From positions 5,117,501-5,181,500 of the forward strand of contig JACSVZ010000037.1 in the NCBI GenBank assembly GCA_014706295.1: a stretch of DNA of 64,000 bases, read 5' to 3'. Below are positions 36,367 to 46,499 of this stretch, piece by piece; the stretch's first letter is position 1; the number at the start of each line of letters is the position of its first letter. A program made the position numbers and the translations under genes. Below the pieces are notes generated by a model that did not search any database, was not told the origin of the DNA, and worked only from the letters and a program-made list of their open reading frames with translations. This DNA comes from Lycocorax pyrrhopterus obiensis. Taxonomy: Eukaryota > Chordata > Aves > Passeriformes > Paradisaeidae.

Positions 36367-36551
36367 TTGTTTTCTGTAAAAAACAGACTCTGGGATGGAA
36401 AGTGACAGAAGTGAAGCTGTAACAAAGGATGATCAATTTTTTATGGCCAGCACCAAATGCAGGGAAAGTCGCTGAATGTCTCTCTGGAGCTGGAGACTCT
36501 TCAGTCATGGGCTGAAGTATGACCCATTCCTGTCACCATACTGCTTCTGGC
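36367..36551 (+). repeat. duplicated segment, copy A
   Basis: 185 bp starting ttgttttctgtaaaaaacag and ending gtcaccatactgcttctggc. It recurs in the same orientation at 39353-39550 with only a few substitutions and one 14-bp difference. Both flanks are unrelated to the flanks of copy B, so the duplicated unit is sharply bounded. It has no terminal repeats, A-tail or coding frame that would make it a known mobile element. It lies in ordinary unique DNA and is probably the source copy. Confidence 0.95.
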
Positions 36552-38728
36552 AGTCACAGGGCAGCAGTGGCTAATACTGCTTTCTTCTTTTGCCAGAGTT
36601 GATAGCTTTTCATTAACAGGTCAGTGGCTGAGAGCAATTTGGCCTCTGTAAACAAATGTACACAGGTAAAGAGTGAGCAGCAAAGCAGGCAGCAGTGGGT
36701 CAGTTTGATTCACTTATTAGCACAGTAACATCTCTGATCCTCTGGTGTGTTGTGCTGAAAAACTAACAGAGACCCGTGTCTCTCCCAAAGTCAAAAAGCA
36801 AAGAAACAGGAGGAGAAGAAAGGCATGAGGAAAAGAAGTGATTTGCTCAAAGATAACTGTTGGAGGCTCCATTGGAGAGTATCAGGAGAGCTGGACTAAA
36901 GGTGACAACCCAAAGGACTTACTCAACAGTGACTTCAGACTGGAAAACCAGAGTAATGCATAGGCTGGAGCTTTTAGCTGATCTTATTCAGACTGAGACC
37001 TCAAATGAAAAAAAATTGATCCCATGTATTTGTGGGAACATAGGGTTCTACTGATGGCAGAACCATTAGGCTTGTGTGTTGTTTTTGTTCAGATGGTCAT
37101 GAGTCAGATCTTGACCTCTGAGACTCATCAATAACCACCCTGAACCTGGGGAACTGACACAGGAGTTTTCCTGCTTCGTGAAAGCTGAGACTAAAGCCTT
37201 TTGACACACAACTCAATCTTACTCTGCTATTCAAAATTCTGACTCAGGCTACAGTGGAAGACGTTGTAGGGCTGCTGGATTTGCTTCTGCCCCCCTCCTC
37301 CGGGACATGTGCTCACCATAAGCAGATGGTTACAGAGATTAAGTTCTAAGGAGGCATTAGCAGGAATATCTGCACACAGCACCCCAGCAGCTGCCTGTGC
37401 TCACACCTGTTCTAATTTTCACAGCTTTCAAAGAAACAGTGTTCAAGGCTTTTTTGTCCTTTCCTTTTTAGGAAAATAGAAGCTTTGAGGCCAAATGCAG
37501 AGCCAGCTTCTACAGGCACTCAGGGTTTCTTCCCTTTGCAAACAGATTCCCTGGAGCTTCACCTCAGTCCAGATTTTTAGCTATCATAGTCAGGTTCTGA
37601 AAGAGAATGCAGCTATTTCTCCAATCCAGAAATTACAATAACAAAGAGAGATGCACCTTAGGTAGAAGTCAAAAGCCCTTATCACAGGAAAGGAAACTCA
37701 CAACTGTTCTTTACCTTTCAGTACTAAAACAAAAATTATTGGATCACAACTGAAAGACTAAGGCACCCACCCTTCACACTTCAGTGTATTTCTTTGGTCA
37801 TGTTTCTTCTGGTCATCAATAAGGAAAGTGGCAGTAGGTAGCACTGGGGACTCTAATGGTGGTCTCCAGCTGCTGGGCACATGGTTGAAGAAGGTAACTC
37901 CAGGTTCTGTGCTACTGAGAATGGTGTCTTGTGTCATGTGACTTCACTAAACGAAGCTGGAGATGCTGAGCTTGAGTCACTTTCTGCAGGAAATGGGAAA
38001 AGGATCTTCCTTCATAAGATGAATTTAGGCACAATGTAATCTGGCACAGGAAATGCAGCCAGCCCATAAAAATAACAAAAACATCATCAGCAAAGCAACC
38101 ATGCTGGAATTTCTCCTTGGTTTAGCCATACTCTCCAGTTGCTTGCCATCAAAAAAGTAGGTACTTCACAGCCTACCGTGCTATTCAAATTGCCACAAAA
38201 CAGCAGAAAAACCTTATATACATACAATAACGACCACTTGATTCATTTGGATGTACGTGTCTGTGGGAAGCCAGGAGATGAGGAGCTCTTCTTGAGTGTT
38301 CATGATGTATAAATAGAATTCCTAGTACACATAAACACTTACAAATGTACCTAGCACTCCTTAGAGCAAAAGCATTTATGTGCTTGGATGCACGTGCTCC
38401 CTGCTATTGCTGTTCATAGTCTGTACATGGCACTGCTGCAAGTTCTGGCTCCTGTTCTGATAACTGAAGCAAGCCTAATAACAGTCAGAAACCCAGTCTA
38501 CTGAGCAGTGGTATGTCTGTCACCACGTTTGGAATCAAAGATGCTTATCCAAAGTGATCCACAGACCTTTTTTCAGACCCAGTGTAACACCTACCCTCTT
38601 CTACAACAGCCAACAGGAGTGTCCTTCATCTTCACTCCCTCTCCTACCCAACATAGTGCAGTGAGGTATAAACATGAAAGGGATGCTACTGGTAGCCAAA
38701 AACATTCTAGGCAAAGGCATCAAATAAG
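36552..38728. other. non-coding, no feature recognised
   Basis: No gene is supported. A short plus-strand exon-like piece (acceptor 'ttcattaacag', donor 'acacag|gtaaag') lies at 36621-36666, and a minus-strand one lies at about 37314-37345. Both are too small to call. Confidence 0.45.

Positions 38729-38766
<38 letters not shown>
38729..38766 (+). repeat. poly-A tract (38 A)
   Basis: An uninterrupted run of 38 A, followed by GGAG and purine-rich sequence to about 38850. The upstream sequence is not a recognisable retrocopy, so a simple homopolymer is the safest reading. Confidence 0.95.
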
Positions 38767-38768
<2 letters not shown>

Positions 38769-38859
38769 AGTAGAAATGAGAGAAAAGAGAGTGGGAATAG
38801 GACAGAAAACCAGACGAAAAGCAAAGATTCGGAGAGGATAAAAATTTAGTATTCACACA

Positions 38860-39165
38860 GTCAGAAAAAAGGAATGACTGTGGAGAGGGCAAAGATGGTC
38901 AAAGATGCCCCTTACTTGCCCACGGCATCGTGCCACTACACTATCCCACTGATTCGAACTCTCCTTACAACTCTGCCAGCAGCACTCATTAGCAACGTGC
39001 CATCTGCCTCCGCCACTGACAAGGTCCCAACCTTGGAATCAATACAGATCTGTTGGTGACACCTGTTGGGACGGGCCACAGATACCAGCGGCTTTTCACC
39101 AAGCACACTTGCTTTAAACAATGCTCAGCTGGTACCCAGTTCAGCTGGTGAGCACTGGGCTGACC
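38860..39165. other. transition to GC-rich DNA
   Basis: GC content rises. Open frames on both strands run through 38874-39121 but show no domain. A plus donor-like 'cagctg|gtgagc' lies at 39143-39154. Confidence 0.4.
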
Positions 39166-39169
39166 CCGT

Positions 39170-39665
39170 ATCCCTCCACTGCCTGCACCCCCTGTGGAAG
39201 GGATGCCAGCCGACTCCCCACCCCAGACTGCATGGTGGGGATGCCAGTCAGACACACGTGCCCACCGCCCCAGCCAGGACACCCCACACAGAGGGGGTTC
39301 CAGACGGCTCCCTGGGCCTCCCACTCCAGCTGGAATACCTCGCACAGAGGGGTTGTTTTCTGTAAAAAACAGACTCTGGGATGGAAAGTGACAGAAGTGA
39401 AGCTGTAACAAAGGATGATCAATTTTTTATGGCCAGCACCAAATGCAGAGAAAGTCGCTGAATGTCTCTCTGAAGCTGGGACTCTTCACTTACGGGCTGA
39501 AGTATGACCCATTCGTGTCACCATACCTCTTCTGGAATACTGCTTCTGGCCCACTCCAGCTGTAACACCCCTGCACAGAGGGGGTTCCAGCCGGCTCCCC
39601 GGGTCCCCCACTCCAGCGGGGACACCCCGCACGGAGCGGGTTGCAGCCGGCTCCCCGCCCCCCCC
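39170..39665. repeat. GC-rich minisatellite, about 56-bp unit, interrupted
   Basis: Units follow the pattern 'cccactccagcngnnacacc-c-gcacagaggggttncagccggctccccggg'. Good copies start at about 39262, 39320, 39551 and 39607. More diverged ones ('gggatgccagccgactccccaccccag', 'ggggatgccagtcagac') precede them from about 39170. The copy starting at 39320 is cut after 'gaggggttg' by the foreign segment 39353-39550, and the array resumes with a fresh unit start at 39551. Total GC is high with several CpGs. Open frames here are repeat artefacts. Confidence 0.8.
39353..39550 (+). repeat. duplicated segment, copy B, inside the minisatellite
   Basis: Same orientation and about 95% identical by eye to 36367-36551. 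It carries an extra 'ctcttctggaatac' near the end, itself echoing the adjoining 'cttctgg'. It is AT-richer than the surrounding array and its borders fall exactly at minisatellite unit sequence on both sides. This suggests a templated insertion during repair of a break in the array. No target-site duplication is evident. Confidence 0.93.
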
Positions 39666-40190
39666 AGGGCGAGAGCGCCACCTGCAGACCACTCCACTGC
39701 GGGCCGGTCCTAATGAACAAGAAGAACATGAGGGCTTCACTTGCTCCCTCCATCTACTGCCACAGGACGATGGTCCTGAAAAGAGGACCGGGTTGCAGTA
39801 TGAGCGATATCGGGTATCTTGTCAGGACACTGGAAAATAAATGGAAAGGGACAACCACATTAGGCAGGACAGGAAATTCCTGCTGCTGTGTCACATGTGG
39901 CTATGCAGGGTCTGTGAGCAGGCAAATGTGAAAAACCTTCAATACTTTTTGCTGCCAGCTTTTCCCCTGAGTACCTGACTGCCTCCTCTGACACCTCTCG
40001 GAGAGCTCTTGGGGCTCTTCTGGAATTTGCATCTCCATCTGCAAGTCCAAGTCTGCCACTCATCGAGGTGTGCATTCCCCAACAGCTTCCACCGGGCTGA
40101 AGTACTGTGTGCCAATGGACCTCCAACAAGTGCCAATACTCCATTCCCTAACACACAGATCCAGGTGCTCCCTAATACTCTATTTACCTG
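39666..40190. other. exon-like text on both strands, unresolved
   Basis: Plus: 'ctccctccatctactgccacag|gacgatggtcctgaaaag' (AG near 39764-39765) is a good acceptor followed by an open frame to a TAA at about 39838, with no strong donor. Plus 39975-40066 is also open, ending near 'atcgag|gtgtgc'. The minus strand of 39970-40070 is open as well, with 'gcagtcag|gtactc' as a possible donor. Competing signals on both strands mean none can be preferred. Confidence 0.3.
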
Positions 40191-40193
40191 AAG

Positions 40194-40261
40194 AAGGAAT
40201 ACATTGAAAAACTGGTGAAATCATGCGATGAACTGCATTTGCCATACACGGTTCCCTTCGG
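40194..40261 (+). other. candidate coding exon
   Basis: 'cctaatactctatttacctgaag' (branch-point-like CTAAT, pyrimidines, AG at 40192-40193) precedes a 68-nt open block ending 'cccttcgg|gtaagg' (GT at 40262-40263), phase 0 to 2. The peptide is charged then Pro/aromatic (EYIEKLVKSCDELHLPYTV). The reverse strand also shows a possible donor at its other end ('ttcttcag|gtaaat'), so orientation is not certain. Function is not recognised. Confidence 0.2.
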
Positions 40262-40264
40262 GTA

Positions 40265-41295
40265 AGGCTTTGTTCCTACTTTTTGACACTTTGGAGAAGC
40301 TCAAAAGCAGCCTAGAAAAAAATCATTCAGACTCCGGACGCACCTGCATAATTCTTGCAATAATCTTCCCGACCCCCCCTTGTTTCTTAAAGAGAAATTT
40401 GCTATCCCTTCTTCCCCACATGAGCAAATGGAAGGTGGACAATATTTGGTATCAGGATTACAAACATATTTTGCAGATCAACACAACAGCCCGACAAGAG
40501 AGCTCTAGAACTGTTAGAGGTGAAAGTGGTTCCTGCCTATTGAGGAAAGGAATGTCTGTCTTACCCTCCCACAGAAATGAATGAACAGACCTTCAAACTG
40601 TGGCAGACAGAATGGCAACATCTCCTCTGGGTTAGAGTTTTCTCCCATCAATTACATCTGTTTTATCCAGTCATAGGACTTCACAGCTTTGATTTGATCC
40701 CGAGGCAACAGGAGATGATGCTTTGTGAGATAAAAACTAGTTCCAATGAAACACAGTACATTTCTTTAGAAAACAGTTCTAATGAATTTAGGTGAAATAG
40801 GGAACATAAGCAAAAACTCAGCCAGATACAGTGTTGCCTGGAGGAGCTCTGGCTGCTTGATTGGGGATTGTAAAGGTGAGCAGTCTGGGTGCCTCTCGGC
40901 ACACCTTTGCCCTCCCTCCACCATCAGAGTGTACGGATGCCGTTAGTCAGGCCACGCTTTGATCCCCAGCCAACAGTGACTCCCAGCCCCACATGACGAT
41001 TTATAAAGCGTTGCAAGGGCACTGTGTGACACTGCCAGCGTCACCCAGTGACACGGCCGCGTCCTCTCCATTGGACACCAGACCGCCAGTCCTCTCTTCC
41101 CCTACTGGCCATTTCCTCACATCTGATAGCAATGCATTGAACAAAACTGGCAAGCCACCCTCAGGACCAGCAGAGTCAATCCCACACCAATGCCATTGGG
41201 ATTTACTGCTCTCCTAAGATGTTAGCACTACTATTTTAGATTCCAACGCTATCCTTTTAATATCTCTTTCCATCACGGTCTCTGAGGACACTGGT
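40265..41295. other. non-coding, no feature recognised
   Basis: The plus frame 40228-40584 runs through the region after the donor candidate but has no domain. Nothing firm is present. Confidence 0.45.
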
Positions 41296-41299
41296 GAGA

Positions 41300-41490
41300 G
41301 AGAATGGCCATATAGCCTGGGCAGAGGGATTAGCATTAGGAAATCCCAAAGACCCAGCTCTGTCACTGGGACTCTGCCAGTGTCTCCACAATGACTTCAT
41401 ACAGCAGTGCCTCAGTTTCCCCATGTATAAAATGAGGATAATGATAATGACCTACCTCAAAGGGTGTGGTTTGCAGATGGGTTAGCGACC
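41300..41490 (+). repeat. MIR/CORE-SINE relic
   Basis: 'gacccagctctgtcactgggactctgccagtgtctccacaatgacttcatacagcagtgcctcagtttccccatgtataaaatgaggataatgataatgacctacctcaaagggtgtggtttgcag' follows the forward MIR order 'cagctctgccact...gcctcagtttccccatctgtaaaatggggataataataccta cctcaaagggt'. Clear central match with an internal divergent part. Confidence 0.75.
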
Positions 41491-41689
41491 AGCACTACAG
41501 AAACACCCCCCACCAATAAACAACCCAGCCTGGCACTGAAGACACAGAGGGCACCGCATCCTTCCCTCACTGAACTTGCTCAGGAAAAAACCGCTTGCCA
41601 GAGCTCTCCTGCCTGCGACTGCGCAAATGACCGGCCAGCTCCATCCTCATCGAACCATCCTGCGTCTATTTGATAAAGACGAATATTGC

Positions 41690-42430
41690 TTTTTAAATAA
41701 ATATAAAAACTCCGTTTCCTCCTTGGCGAGTTCATTTTGAGTCATTTTATCTCTCTCCTCCCCCTATATTTTTCCCCAAATAATGTGATTAAGTGAGTCA
41801 GCGTTCTGCTTTCCCTGACAGCCTCTGGATTTAATTCAGTTTGAGGACTGTGACCTTTGACTCCTTTTTACTATACTAACCCAGCTAAGAGAACACTTAG
41901 CGATTTCTCCGCTTCCTACTGGGAGAGTATCTGGTGAAGGGTGAGGAGAGGGAGCAGGGGTGGAGGGGGGAGGAAGAGAAACAAACTTTCACATAAAATT
42001 ATGGTATATGGATAATTGAGAAGTTTAAAAACATGAATCTAATTGTGCTGTCCCTTGAGAAGCAGATATTGAGCCGTCCTATAAAAGGCTTGGAGTATCC
42101 CAATGGTGATTTATTGCTAAATCCTAGTATTTTTCAATACATTATAGTTTTTAAATTGTGTTTAAATTGAGTGTAGAAGAGCAGAGGCCATTAGGAGATG
42201 CAGAAATGATGATTATATTTAAATATTCATGCACGCAGTACCTTATTATTGAATCTGAACACTAACAAAATCAATATTAAGTGCGGTTTGACATGAATTT
42301 ATTTATGAATTTCGACTTTCTAAGTACTGTATTTTTTCACTCAAAAATTGTGAGTATAATGTAGTAATGATATCAAAACAGAGTGTCAGAGAGCATTAGC
42401 TGAGGAGGTTATAAACCTCCACATTACAGG
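41690..42430. promoter_or_regulatory. extended candidate conserved non-coding region
   Basis: The strongest enhancer-like stretch in the window. It is unique, AT-rich and stop-dense, with 'taatgtgattaagtgagtcagc' (AP-1/MAF-like TGAGTCAGC), 'ctgtgacctttgactcc' (nuclear-receptor-like), 'taattgtgctgtcccttgag', 'caatggtgatttattgctaaatc', 'tatttaaatattcatgcacgc' and 'atgaatttatttatgaatttcg'. A purine-rich patch (41935-41980) divides it. Function is inferred from composition only. Confidence 0.4.
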
Positions 42431-45400
42431 GCCCCATATTGCCCTCAAAAGTGCTTAGTGCACAAAACCAAAATGTTGTGGGGGGTTTTTTGTGTTTTGT
42501 TTTTTTTTTTTAAACACATAAATACACACACACACGCTCGCTCAGAAATAGGAAGGAAATTCTCAGTCGGAAATTGCACTGCAGTGGCTTTGATTGCTCT
42601 CCGAGCCTGCTTCAGGGACCAGGCAAACTGGGATTTGAAGGCTGACAAAACTGAATGGAATGCCCTGGGCATGTGGTTTGTGAGGGCACTTCGGCACTTT
42701 GAGGGAAAGCTGGCAAAAAGAGAACAGCTCACAAGCACAGGGTGTAGCCAGGGTCCCAGCCAAATACATCAGTCTGCACCAAGAACCCACAAGTCCTGTC
42801 CCACACGGCAGCGCTGGGTCAGTCGCATTGGGATCCCAGAAGGCAACACCAGTCAGTATTCTCATTAAAGGAGTCTGGTGATAAGTTGTGCTCCGATTGG
42901 CTAGTAGGTCTGGTAGAGAAAGATGCTCCACTAATGTATGCCAGCAAAGAAAATGGAAACAGCTTGGAAGTCCCTTTTCATAAGCAACATGGCAGATACC
43001 TCGAGCAGTTTTCACTCAAAATGGTGCAAATATGAGAAAACTGGCTAGAAATCACCCCCTTAGTTCTCTCAAAAAAATACTCCTATACTTCTATACTTTT
43101 CATGGTTCCTTTCTAAGGTGTATCACAAGCAGGGCACTTGGTAATCAGGTTGGAACTTCCCCAGGAAAGAGATAGACAGCTTTTGAAAGCTTGGAACTTG
43201 ATGCCACTCATTTAATGATGCCCATGATCATTTAATGGCAGCGCTGCAGCAATCCCCCTGCTTCACAGACTCCTTGTCCTTTCAATTTCCACATTGCTAC
43301 TCCATTACTGTTGCCACCTCTGGACATTTGGTAGGTTTTTTCATGGAGCTATCACTCCCTCCTGCTTAAATGAACAGAGATTTCAGCAGTGGAAGACAGA
43401 AGTCTTGTTGGTAATGGGGAGGGGAACAGGAATAATTCAAACTAAAACCTTGACATAAGGGGACGCAAAGGAGGGGCTTGTGCAGGTCTATCTGCAGTTA
43501 AGTGATGTATATGAAAAGCTACTGCCCTTCCTCCCCCAACAATTAATTTTAAATGTGAGAAGAATTTTGAAGATTTATTTACTGTTGACAGGAATCTGGA
43601 CTGAATCCTCCACATGCTGTATCGTGCATCCTCCTTTGAGTCCAGCCTTGGTTCAAAATACCATAGAGCCCACAGGAGATCCTCACCTCACTTCCTTTCT
43701 TTAGTATAAAACATTCTTCTCCCGGCTTCACACCCAATAGAAAGAAAGGGATATCCTTTCTGCTTTGGAGCCATATACCTACAAGTATCATACCACTTAA
43801 AGTAAGACAAAACAATTTTGGCAGCTCTCAGTCCAGTCCATTGTCAGAAGCCCACTAGGGGCAGCAATAGATACCATGGGAGCAGGATTTCCTAGTCCTT
43901 GCTCTCTGTAGAGACAGATATTGAAACAAAAACAGCGTGATCGAAGAGAAACAAAATTCAGTTTTGTCTGATTTTTGACTATGACCAGGAACCAATATAC
44001 TTACTGAATCCAATGCAAAGCCATACTGCCTTCAGTAACACCACGGCCCAGATACTCAAAGGGTTAGTAATTAATAGGGCTCAAGCATTTCATTTGAAGC
44101 TGACTGTTGAAGAGCACAGCCCAACATACTTATAGTTTTCTCAGGTCTTTACAATATCAGGTATCGGCAAGCAAGAGCCAGGGATGCCAAGCAAACTCTA
44201 CAGTACAGGAATGGTCTGCAGTCATAAGGGAAACAGCTCCTGCTAGGAAGTCTTCTTGGTAAGCCATTCAGCAAAGTGAACAGCATTCTGCAAAGTACAA
44301 GCTGAAGACAATCTATCCCTGGAAGTCCTTTTTGGATACAGAATTGCTGCTGAGATTAATCTTTCCTTCCTCCTTATTCTCAGGCTTGCCTCTCTCTTCT
44401 GTGCTCATGCTAGCATTTCCCAGTACAGCCTGCCGGGCTCTTAATGGATTGGCAACATTCTTCTGGGACTGGAATTGACACAGAAACACATGTAACGTAT
44501 CCCCTCTTGGAAGGGGTTTGATCACAGAGCACTGACATTGTGGCAGATCACACTGCCTACACAGAGGCCGCACATGACAGGGCAAGCAGCAGCAAAAACA
44601 TCACTCATTAAAATTAATTCCTTTCTCATTTTCATCTTAAAGGGAATGCTCAGATTTACTGGTCTCAGCTGAATCTCTGATGGATAGGGGTCTGCATTAA
44701 CGGAGCCCAGCATATCCCGTTTGACTCGGTTTATGCTCTGCAGAACAGATGAATTCAGTGACTTTTCCAGGAGTAAGAACCGATGAAAGAGCCCCAGACT
44801 AGGGGACAGCATTGGAAAAGACTTCACGGGTCACTCTGAAGTCCCCTTTTACTGTATACATCCATGTTGTATCCACATCTCTTTGTTAAACCCAAAGTGA
44901 AGCTGTAGGATTCCAGGGAACACCCATCCCAAGGAAAGCTCACCATCTGAAAGGCTTGAGACATCCCAATTTGACAAGGAACCAAAACACCAAGAGCATC
45001 TGGGTGTCAGAAGATGAAGCCTTGATCAAAATCAGGGAATCACAGCACCGAAAACAGTGAAAACACATGGAAAAGGAATATTTTCTACCATGTTTGCAAC
45101 CCTGCAGAGTCAAAGGAGAAAAATCACATGGAGAAAAGTCACATGGAGAGAAAGCGGGGTGGGGGGGAAGAATTTTGTAAGAGTAATGCATAGAACAAGT
45201 GACGTGCCCAAGGTATATAAACTTTGCAACAGTTTGGAATCGAGATTGGATAGTGTTTCTGCTAACAAACTGCCTTAATCACAAGCTCTTAGTTCTGAAC
45301 TCAAAGCGTACCCTTGGTGAGAGATGCAGTATACAGGGCACTCAAGAACATTCAGCACCCAACCTTACTCTACGCTTTTGGTCAAAACAGACAAGTGTTC

Positions 45401-45895
45401 ATCACACTATGGCCTCTCTCAGTGCTACCTCCTGTGGTTAAGGGCAGGACAGTTTAGATGCCTTGGGAGAAGACACCGGACTGAAGTGTCACTGGTCTGA
45501 TCCAGGCAGAGCAATTCCACACTTCTCATGAGATCTCTTTCTCAGAAATGCTAAACACCATCTTGGAAACTCTGCACACAAGAGATGTCTAATGCTGGCG
45601 TTATTTCTAACACTAACAACTCGTTAAGTTTTTCCACTATGCATCTGTATCAATATTTTAACACAACCGTTACAAGGAAAATTGCTTTTTTTTGTGTGTG
45701 TGTGTGACTGTGTCTCTTCCCTCTCCTCCTCTCTCATTAAATGAGCATGACAGATTTTAGCCTACTCCATAACTAAGTGAATATCTCAGAAATCTTAAAT
45801 CCCCAAAGCATAGTGATGGGTTCTGAAAGCTTTCCAGCGGTGTGGAGTATGAACAAACTCAATGGGCTTCGATTGTTCCTTCCCCTTATTGTAAC
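42431..45895. other. non-coding, no feature recognised
   Basis: G/T homopolymers with a short CA run lie at 42480-42540. A near-tandem 15-bp repeat ('aaaatcacatggag/aaaagtcacatggag') lies at 45119-45149. A (TG)n stub lies at 45691-45707. Frames at 42458-43015 overlap on both strands without domains. Confidence 0.45.
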
Positions 45896-45901
45896 TGCAA
45901 G

Positions 45902-46014
45902 CAGGCTGCAAAACAATGAGATCAACACAAATCTCAGTAGGAGACAAAGAACCCAATGCACAACGTACAACTGTGAGATTCAGCAGTACGACCACAACAG
46001 GACTAATTTCTCAG
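45902..46014 (+). other. candidate coding exon, extracellular-type peptide
   Basis: A long pyrimidine tract 'gattgttccttccccttattgtaactgcaag|cag' (AG at 45900-45901, alternative at 45903-45904) precedes an open 113- or 110-nt block ending in 'aatttctcag|gtaagg' (GT at 46015-46016), a near-consensus donor, phase 2 to 1. The peptide is hydrophilic with two Cys and two N-glycosylation sequons (CTTYNCEIQQYDHNRTNFS), as in secreted or ectodomain proteins. No family is recognised. The phase fits the donor at 40261, but joining them is speculation. Confidence 0.25.
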
Positions 46015-46019
46015 GTAAG

Positions 46020-46386
46020 GTTGCCTATATCGGTGTTACACCACCACCAAGTTGGATCCGATAATCTAACAGCTGGCTGAAGTTGGTTTTAGAGGCAAAT
46101 AAGGAGCAGGGCAAGAGGGGGATCCATTACACTAAAATGGAAGTCAGACATCAGGATATGGATTGCACAATCTATAGATGGAAAAGGAATAAAAAGGTCC
46201 CATCCAGATCAGTTCCCACTATGAGCAGACCAGCCATTTATGGGCATTTGTAGATATGACTAAAATGCATTAATGAAAGTTAATTACTTCGGAAGATCAG
46301 CATAGACAAAATGGTCTACGGCGGGGGCAACAAGCAGAGTATTCTCAGAACCAAGGGGGAAAAATTATCAGGGAACTGATAAAAAA
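46020..46386. other. non-coding, AT-rich
   Basis: Contains 'aaaatgcattaatgaaagttaattacttcgg' (46262-46292), a small homeodomain-type patch. Otherwise nothing. Confidence 0.4.
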
Positions 46387-46387
46387 G

Positions 46388-46418
<31 letters not shown>

Positions 46419-46424
46419 GCAACC
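46387..46424 (+). repeat. (AAC)n microsatellite
   Basis: About 12 AAC units followed by CAACC variants and A/C-rich text to about 46500. Confidence 0.95.
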
Positions 46425-46499
46425 CAACCAACCAATCTGAAACAAACACCAAAAGCCCCCAAAACAAAACAAACGAACAAAAAACCCCAAGCCCTAAGA

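Noticed and set aside
37314..37345. 29-nt minus exon with acceptor 'tgcctccttag' and donor 'cttatg|gtgagc'
   Set aside because: Too short to separate from chance splice-site pairs, and its length is not a multiple of three.
38729..38766. 38-A tract as the tail of a processed pseudogene
   Set aside because: The preceding sequence has no coding similarity I recognise and no flanking target-site duplication is evident. Processed pseudogenes are rare in birds.
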